The notes: generated by a model not told the origin, from the letters alone. Positions 49,201-62,878 are shown, counted from the first letter of the stretch. The stretch is DNA of 64,000 bases from Glossina fuscipes (GCF_014805625.2 NW_023998414.1:38813998-38877997), one strand, 5' to 3'. Made by a program: numbers and translations.

Positions 49201-49635
49201 TACTTTTTTAATATCCTCATCGTATTTTAAGGTAGAAATTGATTCTTCACGCTCTGCATCCAATAAGGAAACTTCACCGTTGCTGTAACCTTGATAAATT
49301 TATAATTAGAGCACAACATACTCCAGCATTGAGGAACTTTTACTCAGTTACCAACAGCTATTATTGTTTCATCATGTTGCCAACTTAATGATCTTACTTT
49401 AACATCTTCGCCCGGTGGAGGAAATATGACAATTTTCTGCCAATTTAAGCGCTGCACTGTCACTTCACCTAAGCCAGAAATAATTAATATTTTAGTTCTG
49501 TTGCTATCCATTATTTTCACTACCTTTTTCTGTTCCATAAGCAATTAAGTCCATTTTATTACTCCATTCCATTATATGTACAGCACCATTCATATGGCGT
49601 GCGCCTATTTGTTTCATTGATGCAGATTGTGCCAT
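46223..49635 (-). CDS. APC4: Anaphase-promoting complex subunit 4 (nine exons)
   Basis: Exons in reading order are 49635-49524, 49468-49352, 49289-49141, 49089-48713, 48263-48087, 48017-47855, 47788-47536, 47145-46382 and 46321-46223. They total 2211 bp, 736 residues, close to the usual APC4 size, with GT-AG junctions in phase throughout. The N-terminus is the APC4 WD40-like propeller: EWSNKMDLIAYGTEKGEVTV, then WQKIVIFPPPGEDVKVRSLSW and IIAVGYSNGEVSLLD. The middle carries the helical APC4 domain (NNTIQCILEAWETVLLEMD, then LSADFLELLVFGYATHDIEE, SAAINMFYFLNTIKGLARMS and MKLFFSWLCVVIVRL). The tail is acidic (EMEIEDDDDELEI). APC4 is a scaffold subunit of the APC/C ubiquitin ligase, bridging the TPR lobe and the platform; it has no catalysis of its own. 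The start is the first ATG before the WD40 region. Confidence 0.93.
47146..47535 (-). other. APC4 intron 7
   Basis: 390 bp, containing a short poly-T tract near 47310-47325; nothing else seen. Confidence 0.8.
48264..48712 (-). other. APC4 intron 4
   Basis: 449 bp, the longest intron of this gene; nothing recognisable inside. Confidence 0.8.
49090..49140 (-). other. APC4 intron 3: 51 bp, stop-free, multiple of three
   Basis: Donor GTAAAT, acceptor TTTTCAG. It is 17 codons long with no stop, so the reading frame passes straight through. Removing it joins KAE to LAFDFFLPPLPPL, the expected APC4 continuity. Confidence 0.75.
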
Positions 49636-52261
49636 TTTTGAAAATCGTTGATTATGAAAATTTCAATAAATATATAAAAACTAAATGTTTTTTAGAGAGA
49701 TCTGAATTTAAGGTTTAAGGTTCTGTTTTTAACAACTACTAGAGTTACCATTATATCTAAAAAACGTTTTTAAGCTTGATTCGAGAGGCCGAAAACGCGC
49801 AAAACCCAATAAGACAACAACATATTGGATAGCCATCCTACCATATTGTTTTACTGCAAAATGTCGATTTTTGATTGATTATAGAGGTAACGCAATAATA
49901 AAAGACGAAGCATAGAGGTAGGCTTCATTGTGACAGTTAATCAAAGCGAAAGAATTGGTCAAGATTTTTAGCTTTAAAAATATGCTTTAGATTGCAAATA
50001 CATTGCCTTTGTTTCTTGTTGCTCATCCTTGACAAAATAAACCCAGTTATAAATAGCAATTTTAGATTATGTAATATGAAAAAGACTTAATTAAGAACGA
50101 AAGAGACTTAGATTAGATAAATAATTGCTAAATTTAAAATAAATTGTCTCAGTTCTTGCCGGTTTTTTTTTCTTTACTTTGTCGAGATAGAAAGCCATAT
50201 AGCTGCCGACTCAATGAAGCTTCGTTTATATTCCCAGTTTTGGGGGAGACATTTAATTTATAAATATTTCTTAAAATAGAGGATAAATTTTATAAATGTA
50301 TACATATATTATATATACATATTTATGTATTACAAACACAAATACATTTATAAAATTTATAAATCAAATGCTTTCCTGGACATGGGAATACAAGAGAAGC
50401 TTCATCGTGTCAACATTCTACGATTTATCAACTCCCACATAAATCGTAAAACGACGGCATAGTTGAAATTACGTCTCGAAAGTAGATCTAATTGTAGATG
50501 CATTACCGTACCGGCCTCCGAAGAGATCAACTTATTAGATTGCAATTAGTTAATGTGAAAACAAATAAGCTTTTTGATTAATGAAAAAATGATTTTAACA
50601 AAAAAAACGAAATGGTCCACTTGATTAATTAATGGGGGCTAAAATAATGGTACGTTATCCTTATTTTTGGGATGGAACTACAACTTTGCTGACTCTTTAC
50701 GCGACTTTGTGGGAATTGGCGATGGAATTCGCCCCGTATTTCTCGTGTAGGCTTTTTCGTGAATGACGAAAAAAAACTACCACCTGGCGGGGACCACGAG
50801 GAAGTGAGAATAGGTGCATCTACGACGTTCCTATTGTCATTACTGCGATGGAGTTACCCTACTGTTGATGTTTTTCATTTTGGAGAGAGAGTCATAGTTA
50901 CTCAAACCTAGAATTTATTCGCTATTTTATTCTTTTCATTTACGTGAGAGAAGAAAACATTTTGTAAAAATGAATAAATTGCGATATTTAACAGATTTGT
51001 TTTAAAGCGAATACATAAATTTTTAATTTTGATTTAAAGATTTTTTAAACAGGTATGAGATTAAGAGTTAAATTTCTTCAACTATCTTATGTTTCTAGTT
51101 CTTCGTTAAATAATTTATATGCAGTTGTTAAACCTACAAAATATCATATTGAATTTCTAGTTAAGAGTTAAGTCCAATTGTATGAAAAACAAAAAATATA
51201 TCAAAAAATGCAGTGTGTATACATATACACATATATATCTAAAGTGTATAATATATATGAATAGATTCTGTCATGTACGTACATAGGTTATTAAGTTGCA
51301 TTAAAAATTGCTTCGAAATCATTCCGAACAAATAAGAGAAAAACGGGGGAAGATAAACAGCAAACTGCATTAGCAACAGAATGTTTTTGCATTTTACTGT
51401 CTATTTCATGTAGGATTAATGTTTATATAGTTATACTTAAAGTTCACACAAACTGATTTAAGAAAATTTTAACTTAATTAAATTAAAACTTTATGTTGGA
51501 TAATAGTTTCAAATATTCACAGATATATAAATTTTCTTTTAAAAGTAAATAAAATCATAAGAGAAAGGGGTGATTTCATGAAAATAATAAATATTTCTAA
51601 TTGTTTTCATTTTGCTTTGTCTAACCTCTCACTTAAACTTTATTACACTCAAGGATATAGATAAGTAAATTTATTAAAAGTGAGAATAGCTAAATGCGAG
51701 AAGCGGCTCAAGAAAATTTGACAAAAGGCTATTATTCGAATTTAAACATTATAATCATGATTTCTTATTTTGATTTGTTCGAAGCGTTGATAGGGTGGAT
51801 AACCGCATGAATCTATGTATAATTACATTTTTTTTTGCTTTGATAGTAACCAACAGGTGCGTACGTATTTTTGCGTATTTTGTTATATTATTTCGCACCA
51901 AATTCGCTTGACAACAAACTTTAAACATATCTATCATTCAGAATTCCATACATATGTCTTTTATTTGCTTACAGATTCATGTATATAAACGTAGAGACAC
52001 AAAGTGATATTAAAATTTCACATGGATTCTATTTATTGTGTGTTAATAGTTATCTTCGAATTTATATATACATATATTTTGCGTATGTTATATCGCAAAA
52101 ACCTTTGTGAAAGAAATTTGCTTATATTCGAAGAGAAAAAAGTAACTGAAAAAATGTAAGAAATGGTTCGTTTTATATTCATGTAAACAATTGTTAAAAA
52201 GTGGTTATTCTCTCTCTATTTTATTTCTGTCCCTATTTTTCAGACATATAACATATCAACA

Positions 52262-52510
52262 GTACCCTGATAGTGTAAAGTAATTTAAGAAATCTTATTT
52301 TAGAGCAAACAAAACAATGCGAACAAGACTTGAATGATGCCAAGTAATCGAACAAACCTTCTATTAGATCAAACAAAATTTTATTATACGCTACCAGCAA
52401 GACTTGAATGATGCCAAGTAAACAAAGAAATCTCCTCTCAGAGTAAGCAAAATTTTACAATGACAATGCCGGCGATAGTCTCTGATTCTGTCAAGTAAAG
52501 AAATCACTCT
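52262..52510 (+). repeat. Degenerate 74-bp minisatellite
   Basis: GACTTGAATGATGCCAAGTA occurs at 52327 and again at 52401, an exact 74-bp period. Diverged units on each side keep the pattern AAGTAA...AAGAAATCT...AGCAAAC/AGCAAAATTTTA. About three to four units can be traced. No coding sense. Confidence 0.75.
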
Positions 52511-55500
52511 CCAAAAATTCAGAAAATTTGTTTAAAAGGGTAAGAGTGAACAGATGCTTTACACAATAATGCGTTATTCCGTTTTTCAGGTAAAAAAGTC
52601 CCAAAAAGTATGCACAATGAGAAACCGCGTTGAGAAACAACGACAAGAAAATTAATGTAAAAGCAAGTTAAATTTTTCATTGATGAATGAAATAAAGATT
52701 GAGGAGAAATGATTTTAAGAAAAGGAGCTTGACTTCGCTGACGCAGTAAAACATTAAATGTTAGGATTTGACAAATGTACTTAAAATTGCATTCAGACCG
52801 CTCTTGTTGCTTGTTTTTCATTCCTTATTGACTAGTATACAGTATAAAATAAAATTTTAAATCGTATAATAAAATATATGACTTAAATCAGTACATAATA
52901 CGTTTAAATTAAACAATTAGTCTCAAATTTAAAATAAATTGTCTTTACTTCTTCTTGGGCGTTTTTGTCTTTTTGTTTCATTCGTGTGTACGCATGCAAG
53001 ACCGTATGATTTGCCCATTTTTAGGAAGTCTCCTAAAAAGTCTGCAAAATTGAAAGACGATTCCAAAAGTAGGAATAATTCATCATCGTTTTAAAAGGCA
53101 TATGAGTGAGTGTAGTTGCTATTAGCGCACTGAACACTTGCATTTTATATCATGAACGAATCGCCCGTTTACGTATAGATTGAACATATAGCTGCATTGT
53201 GTAAATGAAAGCATTAGGTAAAATTTTAAGCTTTCTCCATGCATTTGCATTGACAAATAAATCAGAGATGTATTTGTGAAAATAAAACAAAAATCGAACA
53301 TTATACAAATTTAAAGTAATGACATATATTTTTATTGAAAAGAAAAAATTTTATTAAAGTATACTTCTACCTGTTACTATGCGGACAAAACATTTTTTTT
53401 TCGCTCTAATACTTATATTCGCTTCAAACAATCGCTTTTCGCTGAAATTTTTCGCTTCATTTACCTTGCCATTTTTCAAAGTTTATGTAAACAAAATCTA
53501 ATCATACGGTTAATTTTTCAGACAATATGATTTTGCTTTATTTACGTTATGAATTAAGCGACCAATAAATATTAGAACGTCCAGGTTGCAGTATTTCCGA
53601 ATATAACTAAATAGAATTTGAACGTGTAACAGGAAAAGAAAAACAACTACTTACATATAACTTGATGCCATCCATACTGGAAACAACACAGCAGCAGGAG
53701 CAAAGCATGTTTAAGAAAACTATTGAGAGTAATGTGATGAGTTAGAAAGAAGCCGTGAACACGATTCCATACTTAAAATTCATCCATTTATTTATTTTCA
53801 TTATTTACATAGCGATTAGTTAGTAAAGTAATTACATAACTACTACTAATTAAATTTTGAACCCAGAAGTACTTAGATGCATTCACAACTATTTAAAGAT
53901 ATGTCTGTAGCGACGCAATGCAAGCTATGTATTCATCCGATTCATCTTGGTTTGTGTATAATGCAGCAATGAAAACGCAAATATAGTCATTGCGTTTTTT
54001 GAGCTGAACGTTCTGAATTCATTTGCATCGTGTATCGTGCATGAAACGTTAAACTAAATTAATTAAGTTGACTATACATATGTATGTATAATTGAACGTG
54101 TACCTTCCGCTATATCATTGTAACAATGCAAAATTTTGACGAAAGTTAAAATTTGATGAATCAATTGCATTGGCAGATAAAACGGGGATATATACATATA
54201 GGAGAATAGAATACAATACTATGGTGGATATGCCGAGCGGATAAATTAAAAGTGTGGAGCAATATAATTTTTATTACTTTATTCAATATTATATATTTAT
54301 ATACTCATTAACTTTAATCAACATGAAAGATATCGTAAATAAAATATGAGTAGAATTAATTAATTTTAACCTGTTTGTCAATGTTTAATATGTTAAAGCT
54401 TCACGATGATATAGATAGCGTAGTGATAACATATTATTTATTCTATTATCATCACTATATTAAGTTCAACTACGGTAAAATGTTCTCTTTGTTTTTGTTT
54501 CTTTCTATCTTTTTCCAAATTTAAGAATAGGTTTTAAATATCGTAAGCAAAAATGGTCAATAAGAAAATTTAGCGATTATTATTTTTATTAAGTTGCAAA
54601 GTATATCTAAAAAGGTCGACTCTTCAATCATACATTATCGTTTCGCGTATGATTCATAATCCATCAATTTATTTGGATATCTTTAATAGCGTTCAATAAA
54701 TAATTTACCAAATGATACTTTTCAATTGCACAAGAAATTATATTTTCTAATTGCATAAAATACGAAAACTGTGGGAATATTGGCAACTCTGTGTCATTAT
54801 ATTAGATTTGGCGGTGCTTAATTTGTAAAGCTTTTTATGATATCAGTATTACCCTGAAAAAAACTAAACTGAACGGGCAACACTGTCCGCCTATGGTGTA
54901 GAAAAAATACTACAGAGTAAAAAAATTTTTTCACATTACAGACTTGAGTTAAATTTTGTCTGCCATTCCTTTTCAGTAAAAAAAACTTTTATAATGGCAA
55001 TGGTAAGTGCAAAACTTTGCAATATTTCATAAAACTGTTCATAAGCAAATACAATATTTAAGTATTAAAGTGCGATTTAGAAAATAAAGAGATAGAAGAA
55101 CGAAAAAATTTTACTTAGATTACGGAGTTAAAAAGAAAAAAAGAAATTCTACCACGAGAGGCATATAATGGACAAGCAAAGTGTGTCTGTGTCTGTTTTC
55201 TGTATAATGTACGGTGGATGTAAGATGTGAGAAAAATGCATAGTCGAAGAAATTTTTAACGATTTTTTTTGCTAATTTTGCTAAAAGAAAGATGTTCAAT
55301 TAGAAAGAAAAAAGCATAATTTTTTAATCAAGGACATGGGAAAACATCGCTGTTAAGAGAGAATGTGGGAAAATGTGTTCAAGGACACAAGTGGCCTTAG
55401 TGAACAGTGTAAGTGGATATGTGTGTGGCTTTTGTTACATTTCTCTCTACGTTCATTCTATCCAATATAAAAATTTCATTCTTAATGTGCGTGAAGTCTC

Positions 55501-58458
55501 TCACTGAGCGTTATGCGAGTGTATGCGTGCAGACCAATAAGTTACGAACAAACGAGAACAAAAGAGGTGTTAGACGGTAGGAAATGTGCAAAAGCCTTAT
55601 TCGCTTGAAATTGGGGTACATTTGAATGCCTATTCTCCTCTTAGGCGGCAGCACATTATTGGCTTTCTATACTGTGTTTGAGGTTGGGGATGGTCTATTT
55701 TTCATAATTTTTTATTCTCCTTCTTAGACTGCCATTACATCTCTTTAGGCCTTCCGTTTTAAATCAATTCAAGTTCAAAGTATGTTCTCGAGTGTTAGTT
55801 TTCCTTTCTTTTATTTATTTATTATTATTATTATTATTTTTTCCTTTCTACATGTTTACTGTTGTGTGTGTGCGCGTGAGCATTTTGCAAATTTGGTAGT
55901 CTTGTTGGTTCACATAAACACCAACAGTAAAATGTACAAATAGGTCGTCAGTGCTATAAAATTAGCCGTCGTTTGTGCTACTTTTTATTTCTTATATTTC
56001 CTAAACTTGCTAAAGTCGCCAAGGGTGTAGATTCCTATTATTCATGAGCAATAACAAAAACAATAGAGAAAAGTTTTTCGAAAATATAGTAAAAGCACTT
56101 GTTAATGGAAACGTTGGAAAAGCATATTGATGAAAAGTAAAACTAGGGAGGTGATTAGAAATTTGCAAAGCTTGAGATGGATAAGCTCATATTCAAGCAT
56201 GATTACGTTATTCTAACTATTGCTTATTTATTAGAGAATCAAAGAATCACGTCCATCCGAGATGGCAACTTTCATCTCATTGAGTTATTAAATATAATTT
56301 CAGGTATTTATAATTATTTTTTGAAAATTCATCTGATTGTGTTCAATCAAAAGTTTTGGTAGTTACTTTTAGTAAAGATTTCTTCTTCTCCCTCTCTCTT
56401 TCTCGCGCTTATAATGATAGACGATAATGAATAATAATTGCGATTTTAAGCGGAAGGAAAAAGATTCAATTAAAAAGTACCATGGATTAATTAATAAATT
56501 TTTCCTTCTTAAGTGCCTAAGATTTAATTTAATGTTTCTAATTCTAGAATTATATAATAGTTAGTTGGTTTGCAGTAGCTATTCCATCATTTTCAATGCT
56601 TCTGTATTCCATAAAGATTTCCTAAATAGATGAGGGAGATTGCGTAAAAGAGTAGTCGAAGGTTTTCCTTTTTAAAATAAGTAAAATCTTGAGGACATTT
56701 TCATTAACGTTTTAACGTATTAAAATTGTAAACGGTGTTATTGTGGGCGTGACCAATTTTTTCCGTTGATCTTTTAGTTAGCCCAAATAAATATTTATGG
56801 TAAAAAAAAAAAAAAGAAAAAAAGATCAGTATCTACTAAATATTTCAAGTTACTTTTTCGCTTAATGAATGCCTTGCTAAGGGCCAAAGCGTTAAAGATG
56901 TCCTGAAATTTAACATACGATTTTGAAGTAGCTGCCTTTTCCGTTTGCCTTTGCAAATGGTCATGTCAGCGAAACAATATTTCAATCGATTACAATTAAT
57001 ATTTCCCAGTATGGCTTATGTTCAAAAAAAAATCTGAATTCTTATTACTTTCTAAGTGACGCAGTGAAAGTAAACTAAAAATTGTGGCAAAATTCTGAAT
57101 TCCAGTTGCGTGAATCTAGTAGTAAGATTCCGAGTCGGTTTATCCATGAATGATGACCTCTTCGGATCGGATAAAAGATTTGTTGAAAGTTGTAGACCGA
57201 CTTCATTTTCGTTTCAGGTGAATCGTTCCTCCTTTTCTTAATCTCTTTCTCTATGCCGAATTCTCTTCCAAATTACATTCGTTGTTGTTTATTTTAATCA
57301 GTGTGTTTCAAATAAATACATATGTAAATATTTTAGCGGCAACAGCAGCAACTACATATTGCAGAGCACAGTGAAATTTCATCCCCTCTTCTTTGTTTAT
57401 TACGAAATGTTTTACTACCTTGACCTACCCATAGAGCGAGATGTATGCTTAAAACACAAATAATAAAATGTGCGCAATACGTATTAAATCAAATAAAAAT
57501 AAAAAAAAATTAAAAAAAAAAAAGGTGCTATACATGCCTTCTTGCCATTGCTCATTTAAGACAAACCATTACATTACATCTTCCTGTCGCCTCAGTTAGG
57601 ACTTTGAAGATTTTACATTTTTTCCTTTTCGTGGTTGTGGTGGCAGTGGTTTATTTAAAAAATTATAATGAAAAAATTACACGTTCGATCCTTTCTTGAA
57701 ATTGTGCATAGATACGTTGCGATGATGGTATTTTTCCGATCAAGTTTTACGAATAATATAAAAATGTATAAATTTTTATACAATAAAGTTAAGAAAAAAC
57801 ATGCCAGTATCAGCAATTGAGAGCAGAGGCAAGCTGGCGTCAACGTTATTTTTCCATGCTCCATGTTACGCTTATAATGTACGTAAATTGTATTTTGTCA
57901 CGGTTGCATGGGTGCCTGCATACCGTTGCATACTTCTTGAAACGTCATGCAATATTTTCAATTTTGCAGTTTTTGCGTTTATACTCTTTCCAATAAGTAG
58001 TTTTCACCATTTGACTTCTTTATATCGCACGTTAACGCGGTATACCCGTAAAAAAAAACAACAACATTTTCCTGATGACGAAATATCGCTCTCTGTCACT
58101 TTTAATGGCGTATAAGCGATTCTCTGTTTTGTTTCTGTTTATACAACAATTACGTTACACATACACGAGTGTATATTAATAAATATTTTTGTGCTCTAAA
58201 CATTTATTATCGAAGTATGGTTATAGCATTTCCATTTCCATATATCTCTGTTGTGTGAGTAGTTGCAACGCCTTTTTACAGTCAATGCTTCATCATCATG
58301 GATTTTCAGAAACGGATCGATGCTATTACAATGTTATATATATATATATATATATATCGGATTTTACGGCAAAATATTTCTGTGCGCAAAACATATATAG
58401 AGAGAGATACGTGAATATACGCTTACGGCACAATTTGCCAATAATTAATAGTGGGCCA

Positions 58459-58905
58459 TTATTGAATTACCAAAATCTTCGTCAGATATATGTGAAAATG
58501 TGAAGATATATCGACATGTAGAAATTCGCAAATATAAAAATTCTCAAGTATAGAAATGTATGAAATATATATCTTATCCCAATTAAAATTAAGCTTATTG
58601 TCAAATCCATATATAACTGTATTTTCATTTTTATTTAAAGCTACGAGTAAAAGCATTCTGGTTTGGGGCATCACCTCATTTAGATCATATAGATATAGAT
58701 AGCGCGATTGGGCGTTCAATAATTGTAACAACATTAGTACCTTCAATGGATTAGCAAAACATATTTCTCCAATTTTCGGGACACGTAATGCGAACATAAT
58801 TTCAAGAAGAACATTGTCAACAGCCAAAATATATATGGTTTTGTGAGAACGATATTCGACGACTTTTTTTATGTGTCGAAAGTCGCGAAGCTGATAATGA
58901 TTCAA
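58459..58905 (-). other. Orphan 148-codon open frame, function unknown
   Basis: An uninterrupted ATG-to-stop frame starting MNHYQLRDFRHIKKVVEYRS. It is rich in Leu, Ile, Tyr and Asn, with no signal peptide, membrane segment or motif I recognise. Base composition resembles the surrounding spacer. It is the longest frame in this 12-kb spacer, but a chance frame is the simpler explanation. Confidence 0.15.
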
Positions 58906-59612
58906 AAATCGTATCGAATTACATACAATACTTTACGCTCCTAGGATTGAAAGTAGAAATCGACAACACACCTACACTTATTAATTTAGGGAAGGGTAAC
59001 AGTCGCTGTCTTTTTTTTTTTTTTTTGAAGAATATTCTCAGCACATGTTATTACATTAATCAAGTAAGCCGAGAATTCGATTAATATGATTTCGAGTTGG
59101 TGGAGAGAGTATAAGCGTTACGAGCGATAGTAGGTTTCATAATTTTATTTATTGTATGTTTTCGATGAAATTCTTCAGTAGAGTAAAGTTAAAGGTGCAG
59201 GAGGTGACACAGACTTGAAAGCAGTTTTTTACTAATTGCAATGCATGCCTTCTTTTGCGCACTTACACATTAGTAAGAAAATGTCTTTACGGGATATTTG
59301 CTAATACTACACAAACGTAACTTTCCTACGTACGCTCTATTTAACTTTAAATCTCTGCGTAGTTTTGAAATTAAAGTAGATCTCAAAAACAATATGAATT
59401 GTTTTTAAAGTAATGATGATCATGGTCGAAAGTAGCACAAGTAATACACCGAATAAATAAACAAAGGGTAATATTTCAAAATTGCAAGGATTTTGCTTTT
59501 ACCTTATAGCTCAACTTAAATTAGGCATAAATCTTTTTAGATGTACATAAGAACTGATTTCAATCAGGGTACTAATCTAGAATTGAAAAATCTTGGACGA
59601 TTTTTTTAGCTT

Positions 59613-59636
59613 AAGGCTGAAAGGCTGAAAGGCTGA
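59613..59636 (+). repeat. 8-bp tandem repeat (AAGGCTGA)3
   Basis: Three perfect copies in the spacer. Confidence 0.9.
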
Positions 59637-60954
59637 AAAGATCTAGAATTAAAGATTATTGAATTTTGCATAAAATTGAGAAATACAATGAATGTATTTG
59701 CAGTGCTTATTCACATATATTTTCAGAATTTGTCGGAACTTTTTGAATAGTGTCAAGTCAATTCAAAAAAACCGTTCAAAACCAATGTTTTGATGAGGAA
59801 GCTCTTTGGTTTGGGGCTGTAAAGCAATCGAACGGTGAAAACATTTCCATGACGACCATTTATATTCGATTTGGCAGCATTGTTTTCGAGTAATAATAAA
59901 TGCCGTGTCAATTTGAACGCATAGTAGGCTCGAACCTATGCTATGTTTGTAAAATGATTTTGAAAATTTTCCCTCTAAAACTTCAAATTCCCTTAATGTG
60001 GCTTATTAATAATGAAGAACGTTTTTTTGTGCTTCGCCTACTTTTCCATATTATTTCAAAGGCCACTTTGTAGATCTTAAGATGTTTTGTTCTTAGTATA
60101 TTAAAAGTAATTTCAATTGTGTTTTTTTTTTTTTTTTTTTATACAACTCTCCTTTAAATCTACTTGCTTGTGAAAATTGAAAATTTTGCTAAGTAGCCAT
60201 AGAAAGGTGAAAAATTTTTTTTTTTTTTTTTTGAAGGAAATTATATACATATTGTACTTTTGATTCAGATTATACAAGACAATAGAGACGTGTGGAATTT
60301 TGCGGCGATTAAACGCAATTGCATTTTTAAACAATTTTTTCCAGACTTTGATTATGCAAACTGTTCACTAAGGGGAATAAATACAACAAATCAACGAAGA
60401 GAAAATCCTGCTGCAAAAGGTTTTTAGATTTAAATAAACGAAGAGGACATATAAAAGGAAGAATCGTTTGCGAACAAAGAAAAGGATCTTTTATTTTTCG
60501 ACTCAAGGGGCAACAGCTAACCAAGGTGATATCGTTCGGTGTTCAAGAAATTGAGCCGCGCAGAAACTACTGTTAACTACGAAATCAAAAATAAGAGAAC
60601 AAAACGGAACTTTTTCAGGTTCTTTGGTTAAGCATTTTTTCCTGCTGAAAAAAGTTTAAAAAAAATAATAAAATAACAAAAAAAAACAAAAAAAAAAAAA
60701 CTATTTCCCTCTGTATCAAGGAGGCGTTCCATCTTTTTCTCTACGTGTGCGAGTGCGTGCGAGTTTACTCGAATGAAATCAGCTTTTGCAAAATTGAAAA
60801 ACAATAACTACCAACCAACCAACAAACCAAATTAACTAAACTAAACAACCACAAAAAAAAAACCAACTATTTAAACTAAATATATATTATTAGAGATTTA
60901 AAGAACAAAAAATATCCATATAGCAATTTTATTAATAATTATATATATATAAAT

Positions 60955-60959
<5 letters not shown>

Positions 60960-61009
<50 letters not shown>

Positions 61010-61072
61010 CGTGCATATGTATGTATATGTATATATATATGTGTATGTACATGTACATATATATATATATTG
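60960..61072 (+). repeat. (TA)n cluster
   Basis: Long TA runs broken by TACATA and GTATGTA pieces, in the presumed 5' UTR or promoter region of the RING gene. Confidence 0.9.
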
Positions 61073-61595
61073 AAAAAGAGAAAAAACAGTAAAAAAAAAA
61101 AACTAAGAAAATCAACAAATTTATGGCAAACATTTCGTGATCTTTTTCAACAAAAAAAAAAAAAAACGTATCAAATTAAAAAAAAAAAAAAGAAAGATAT
61201 TACAGAAAGGCCAACATTTTACAATATTTTATTGAACAAAAACTCTGAAGCAAAACCTATTTAACAAATATTTATTCAGTCAAGTCTTTATTTTTTTTTT
61301 TGTTTAATCGAATATATTTAATCCAGCATTCAAGTGTTGAAACTTTAAATGAACGAAATTCGCAGTTCAACAATAATAACAATAATAATAATAATAATTG
61401 TAACAAATTAAAACAACAACCCAGTCCAAGCGGCTTTTGGCGGCTGCAAAATTCAAGCAAACATCTAATTAAAAATAAAAATAAATAAAAGACATAAGCT
61501 GCAATAAAAAAAAAAAAAAATTCAAACAAAAACTCCTATTGAAAAGGAAACGAAAAAAACTGGGTGCGTAAATAAATTAAAAAAAAAAAATTAAA

Positions 61596-61629
<34 letters not shown>

Positions 61630-62050
61630 TATGCATATATATATATACGGATATATCCTTCAACAATAACAATCCAAAGATTTCTAAAAGTATTTTTGCC
61701 TAAATAAATTGCAATTTTTTGTGTTTCATAAAAACACAATAAATTAACAACATAAAAGGAAAAAAAGAAAAAAAAAAAAAAAAGAGAAGAAAATCTAAAA
61801 CTCGTTCGTTTTTTTGCCATTTTTATCAAGCGAACTCAAGCCATATTATTAAAAACAAATAAAAAAAAAAAAAAATAAATAAATAAATAAATAAACATAT
61901 AAATAAAACAAAAACAAAAATACAAAATATAAATAAAAGTAAAGAATTGCAACTCAACGAAAAACCTTTCAAACGTTCCTTGTTACTGCTTTTGCTTTTC
62001 GATTCGAATTTTTGTGATTTTTCATTTGTAATATTTAAGCGGCTTTATAT

Positions 62051-62878
62051 ATGGCAACCTTGGAGGACTTTACACCCAGCATTTTACCAAAAACCGCCAC
62101 CGTCGTTAACAGCACCACCACCACCGCTATAAACCCCGCAACTGTCTCGATTTGCACCGCAAACACAGCCGCTGCTAGCGCTGCCAGTATTGCAACTGTT
62201 CTCTCGAATACGGCTCCGACCCAAAATAAGAACTTTCTCTTGGAACCAAACAATACTGCAACAATTGCGAGCGAGGTTTTAGGAGAAATTCCAAATTCTA
62301 TAATTAGTGCTTCCGCATCTGCTGTTGATTCTATCGTTGAAAAACTGGTCAATTCTCTCGATTTAAAGGAGCCCGTCATTAATACGCAAGGAATTAATAA
62401 GGAAATTATAAATTTGTCTTCGTCTTCATCTTCAGTGGGTGCTGGCAGTGTAAAAACAAATTCGGAGACCATAATGTTTAGCGAAGTGTTTGAAAGTAAC
62501 GTTGGCACTGAACTTGAGTCGGGCGCTTTGGAAGATTCGAATTCATCATTGGGCGAGGGCGGAGTTGAAAAGAATTGCAAAGTTTGCTGGTTTGTTCTCA
62601 TCATTATCATTATTATTATTATTATTGTTAATAATATATTTGTCATGAAGATGTAACATATTTTCTTTTTTGCTTTTTTCAATAGCTCTCGCTTGCAAAG
62701 GCCTCGCGTTCTCTCTTGCCTTCATGTCTTTTGTGAGGGATGTCTGATGAGATTGCTTACTGACGATGCTGGTAACATTTCTTCGTCATCGTCTACAACA
62801 TCATCTGTGGCTGGCGAAATAATTCAATCGAACTTAAAAACTCAGATTGAATGCCCGATTTGCAAGCAAATTACTGCG
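62051..62878 (+). CDS. RING-finger (TRIM-like) E3 ligase, N-terminal part, runs off the window
   Basis: Coding exons are 62051-62589 and 62686-62878; 244 residues are visible and the frame continues past donor GTAAGT at 62879 with no stop. Residues 1-175 are a Ser/Thr/Ala-rich, probably disordered leader (MATLEDFTPSILPKTATVVN). A C3HC4 RING follows: C176-C179, C191-H193, C196-C199, C236-C239, with PRVLSCLHVFCEGC and IECPICKQ as core text. RING fingers bind two zinc ions and recruit ubiquitin E2 enzymes. The Ser-rich loop between the sixth and seventh ligands is long (36 residues) but within known limits. A RING near the N-terminus and the PRVLSCLHVFC wording fit TRIM/TRIM-NHL proteins (mei-P26-like or TRIM45-like); B-boxes and any NHL domain would lie to the right, so the exact orthologue is open. 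The start codon has a poor context (T at -3). Confidence 0.82.

Larger units (their letters stand above)
49636..62050. other. Gene-poor spacer upstream of the RING-finger gene
   Basis: 12.4 kb, AT-rich, between the divergent starts of APC4 and the RING gene. It holds a degenerate 74-bp minisatellite (52262-52510), many poly-T and TA tracts, and A-rich DNA from about 60.6 kb to the start codon that resembles a long fly 5' UTR (CAACAA, AACCAACC and AAAT runs). Non-coding 5' exons of the RING gene may lie here. The longest frame, 148 codons on the minus strand at 58459-58905, matches no family I know. Confidence 0.55.

Noticed and set aside
59905..59950. tRNA-like GGTTCGAGCC sequence on the minus strand near 59926
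   Set aside because: No A box, anticodon arm or acceptor stem can be folded around it.
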